A stretch of 5,769 bases of DNA from Planctomycetota bacterium (GTDB lineage: Bacteria; Planctomycetota; Planctomycetia; Pirellulales; S012-138). The stretch is taken from positions 1 through 5,769 of the forward strand of contig JALSGI010000094.1 of assembly GCA_026982835.1 (NCBI GenBank). Reading direction: 5' to 3'. Within the stretch, counting starts at the first letter, position 1. Each line of letters begins with the position of its first letter. Made by a program: the position numbers and the translations under genes. The notes under the pieces were generated by a model. That model did no database searches. It was given only the letters and a program-made list of their open reading frames with translations, and was not told where the DNA came from. Below, in pieces: positions 3,883 to 5,769 of this stretch.

Positions 3883-5769
3883 GTGAGCCGCTTTCTCCCC
3901 CTGGCCCTCTGCGGATTGTGGCTTTCCGTGCTCAGCGCCCCTCTCCTGGCCGAAGAAGCTCCGCAGAAGCAGAAAAAGCAACTCACTTTTGAACACGACA
4001 TTCGGCCCATTCTCAAAGTGCATTGCACGCACTGCCACGGCGAGGCCGGCGAAAAAGAAGGGGGCCTGGACCTGCGGCTGCGGTGGTTGATGGTCCAAGG
4101 GGGCGATTCCGGCCCGGCGATCGAGCCGGGGGATGCCGAAGCCAGCTACCTGATCGAGCGGATCGAAGCGGGCGAAATGCCCCCGGGCGACGCCCCCAAG
4201 GTGCCCAAGGAACAAGTGGCCTTGCTGCGGCGCTGGATCGACCAGGGGGCAGCCACGGCCGGCCCGGAGCCGAAGGAAGTGGGCCCCGGGCCCATCATCA
4301 CCCAGGCCGAGCGGGAGTTTTGGGCCTTTCGGCCCGTGCGCCGCCCCCAGCCCCCGCAGGTGAAAGCCGCCCAGCGGGTGCGCACCCCGGTGGATGCGTT
4401 CGTGCTGGCCCGGCTCGAGGCGGCCGGGCTTGCGCTGGCCCCCGAGGCCGACCGCCGCACGCTCATCCGCCGCTTGTACTTCGACCTGCTGGGACTGGTG
4501 CCTCCGCCGGAGGAGGTGGAACGGTTCGTCAACGATCCCTCGCCGCAGGCCTATGAGAAACTGGTGGATCGGCTGCTGGCCTCGCCCCAGTACGGCGAGC
4601 GCTGGGCGCGGCACTGGCTCGACGTGGCCGGCTACGCCGACAGCGAAGGCTACACCAACGACGACCCGGTGCGCCCCTGGGCCTGGAAATACCGCGATTA
4701 TGTGATTCGCTCGCTCAACGCCGACAAGCCGCTGGACCAGTTCATCGTGGAGCAGTTGGCCGGCGACGAGCTGGTTCGCCCCCCGTACAAGGAGCTTTCG
4801 CCGCAAGAGGCCGAGCTGCTGGCCGCCACCGGTTTTTTGCGTATGGCCCCCGACGGCACGGGCGGCCCGGTCGATCAACCCCTGGCACGCAACGCCGTGA
4901 TCTCCGAGACGATCAAGATCGTTTCCTCGGCCCTGCTGGGGCTGACCGTGGGCTGTGCCGAGTGCCACGACCACAAGTACGATCCCATCCCGCAGGAGGA
5001 TTACTACCGGCTGCGGGCCATCTTCGAGCCGGCTTACGATCCGCAACACTGGCGCACCCCGCGGCAGCGACTCATTTCGCTCTACACCCAGGCCGACCGC
5101 AAAAAGGCCCAACAGATCGAACAGCAGGCCAGGCAGATCGACCAGAAGCGGCTCAAGCGGCAAAAGGAACTGATCGAGCAGACCTTGCAGCGCGAGCTGG
5201 CCAAGTTGCCAGAAGAGCTGCGCAAGCCCCTGCACCAGGCCTACTACACGCCGGCCAACAAGCGCACCCCGGAGCAGAAAGAGTTGCTGAAAAAGTACCC
5301 CAAGGTGGGGCGGCTTACTCCCGGTAGCTTGTATCTCTACGACCGCAAAGCGGCCGATGAGCTGAAAAAACTGGCCGCCGAGGCCAAGAAGGTGCGGGAT
5401 CAAAAACCCAAGGAGCAATTCGTTCGGGCAATGACCGAAGTGCCCGGGCAGGTGCCCGCCACACGCTTGTTCTACCGGGGCGATTACCGCCAGCCGCGGC
5501 AGGAAGTCCAGCCAGGGGTGCTGCGGGTGCTTTTGCCCCCGGGAGAGAAAAACCCCGTGCCGGTTGACGATCCCAAGCTGCCCACCACCGGCCGCCGCTT
5601 GGCCTACGCTCGCTGGCTAACCAGCGGACAACATCCGCTGGTGGCCCGGGTGCTGGTCAACCGGGTGTGGATGCACTACTTCGGCCGGGGAATCGTGGCC
5701 ACGCCGGAGGATTTCGGCCACCTGGGCGCTCGGCCCACCCACCCACAACTGCTGGACTGGCTGGCTAGT
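3883..5769 (+). CDS. PSCyt1 - DUF1549 - DUF1553 secreted protein, 3' end outside window
   Basis: The frame is open from GTG 3883 to the right edge (629 codons, no stop). An alternative in-frame GTG at 3871 exists; 3883 is preferred because purine-rich AAGAG lies in front of it, and the nearest in-frame upstream stop is at 3817-3819. Residues 1-23 resemble a signal peptide (MSRFLPLAL, then APLLA before EEA). A planctomycete cytochrome c domain (PSCyt1) follows, with haem motif C48-T-H-C51-H52 and M99 in GEMPPG as the likely axial methionine. DUF1549 spans about 171-381 and contains a second haem-type motif, C358-A-E-C361-H362, followed by DHKYDPI. A Lys/Gln-rich, probably helical segment (about 403-500) precedes the start of DUF1553 near 567 (TTGRRLAYARWL). 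The family is greatly expanded in planctomycetes and is probably an envelope redox protein. Its substrate is unknown, and a DUF1501 gene often follows. Confidence 0.93.
   Translation, partial: MSRFLPLALCGLWLSVLSAPLLAEEAPQKQKKQLTFEHDIRPILKVHCTHCHGEAGEKEGGLDLRLRWLMVQGGDSGPAIEPGDAEASYLIERIEAGEMPPGDAPKVPKEQVALLRRWIDQGAATAGPEPKEVGPGPIITQAEREFWAFRPVRRPQPPQVKAAQRVRTPVDAFVLARLEAAGLALAPEADRRTLIRRLYFDLLGLVPPPEEVERFVNDPSPQAYEKLVDRLLASPQYGERWARHWLDVAGYADSEGYTNDDPVRPWAWKYRDYVIRSLNADKPLDQFIVEQLAGDELVRPPYKELSPQEAELLAATGFLRMAPDGTGGPVDQPLARNAVISETIKIVSSALLGLTVGCAECHDHKYDPIPQEDYYRLRAIFEPAYDPQHWRTPRQRLISLYTQADRKKAQQIEQQARQIDQKRLKRQKELIEQTLQRELAKLPEELRKPLHQAYYTPANKRTPEQKELLKKYPKVGRLTPGSLYLYDRKAADELKKLAAEAKKVRDQKPKEQFVRAMTEVPGQVPATRLFYRGDYRQPRQEVQPGVLRVLLPPGEKNPVPVDDPKLPTTGRRLAYARWLTSGQHPLVARVLVNRVWMHYFGRGIVATPEDFGHLGARPTHPQLLDWLAS

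Noticed and set aside
3904..3914. Lipobox for a lipoprotein signal at Cys10 of the PSCyt1 protein (LALC).
   Set aside because: The residue before Cys is Leu rather than Gly, Ala or Ser, and the Cys is too close to the N-terminus; cleavage after A23 fits better.
4023..4556. Plus-strand open frame of 177 codons overlapping the start of the PSCyt1 gene.
   Set aside because: It is out of frame with the PSCyt1/DUF1549 motifs, very rich in Gly, Pro, Ala and Arg, and overlaps them completely.
3631..5418. The minus-strand reading frame of the amidohydrolase stays open for another ~596 codons upstream of its ATG, antisense to the PSCyt1 gene.
   Set aside because: The signal peptide begins at 3630, and the extension resembles no recognised domain and has the Leu/Gly/Pro/Arg-rich look of the antisense of a GC-rich gene. 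The plus-strand protein there has clear family motifs.

Overview
The window looks like chromosomal DNA of a GC-rich planctomycete (Planctomycetota; Pirellulales is my guess). The strongest evidence is a secreted protein with the PSCyt1 - DUF1549 - DUF1553 architecture, a hallmark paralogous family of that phylum. The very repetitive spacer and the lack of strong Shine-Dalgarno sequences also fit. No mobile-element gene, rRNA, tRNA or CRISPR array was found.

Layout. (1) Positions 1-522 hold no believable gene. This spacer is packed with short hairpin repeats, nearly all in one orientation. A dominant type has a stem of about 8 bp, a four-base loop and a CTCGCC-like tail. A second type carries CGGAGC-GGAA-GCTCC after a T-rich TTTCTTGCAYC leader. 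The stem sequence changes from copy to copy but stays self-complementary, and loops are TGAC, TTAC, TGAA, GTGA or GGAA, always closed by C-G. Period-8 C-rich repeats and a four-tract G-quadruplex motif (minus strand) lie among them. (2) Positions 523-3630 on the minus strand encode a complete 1035-residue exported protein with two tandem amidohydrolase-like domains. The first appears to have lost all metal ligands and the second keeps them; a Cys/His-rich tail follows. (3) Positions 3631-3882 are a divergent intergenic region. It holds a four-arm alternating inverted repeat in the amidohydrolase leader and a plausible sigma70-type promoter for the rightward gene. (4) From 3883 to the right edge, the plus strand encodes the N-terminal 629 residues of the PSCyt1/DUF1549/DUF1553 protein, which continues beyond the window.

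The two genes are divergently transcribed, and both products carry export signals, so both probably act in the periplasm or at the cell envelope. A shared pathway is possible but the sequence does not show it. The least explained parts are the spacer hairpin family and the alternating-arm leader upstream of the amidohydrolase gene.
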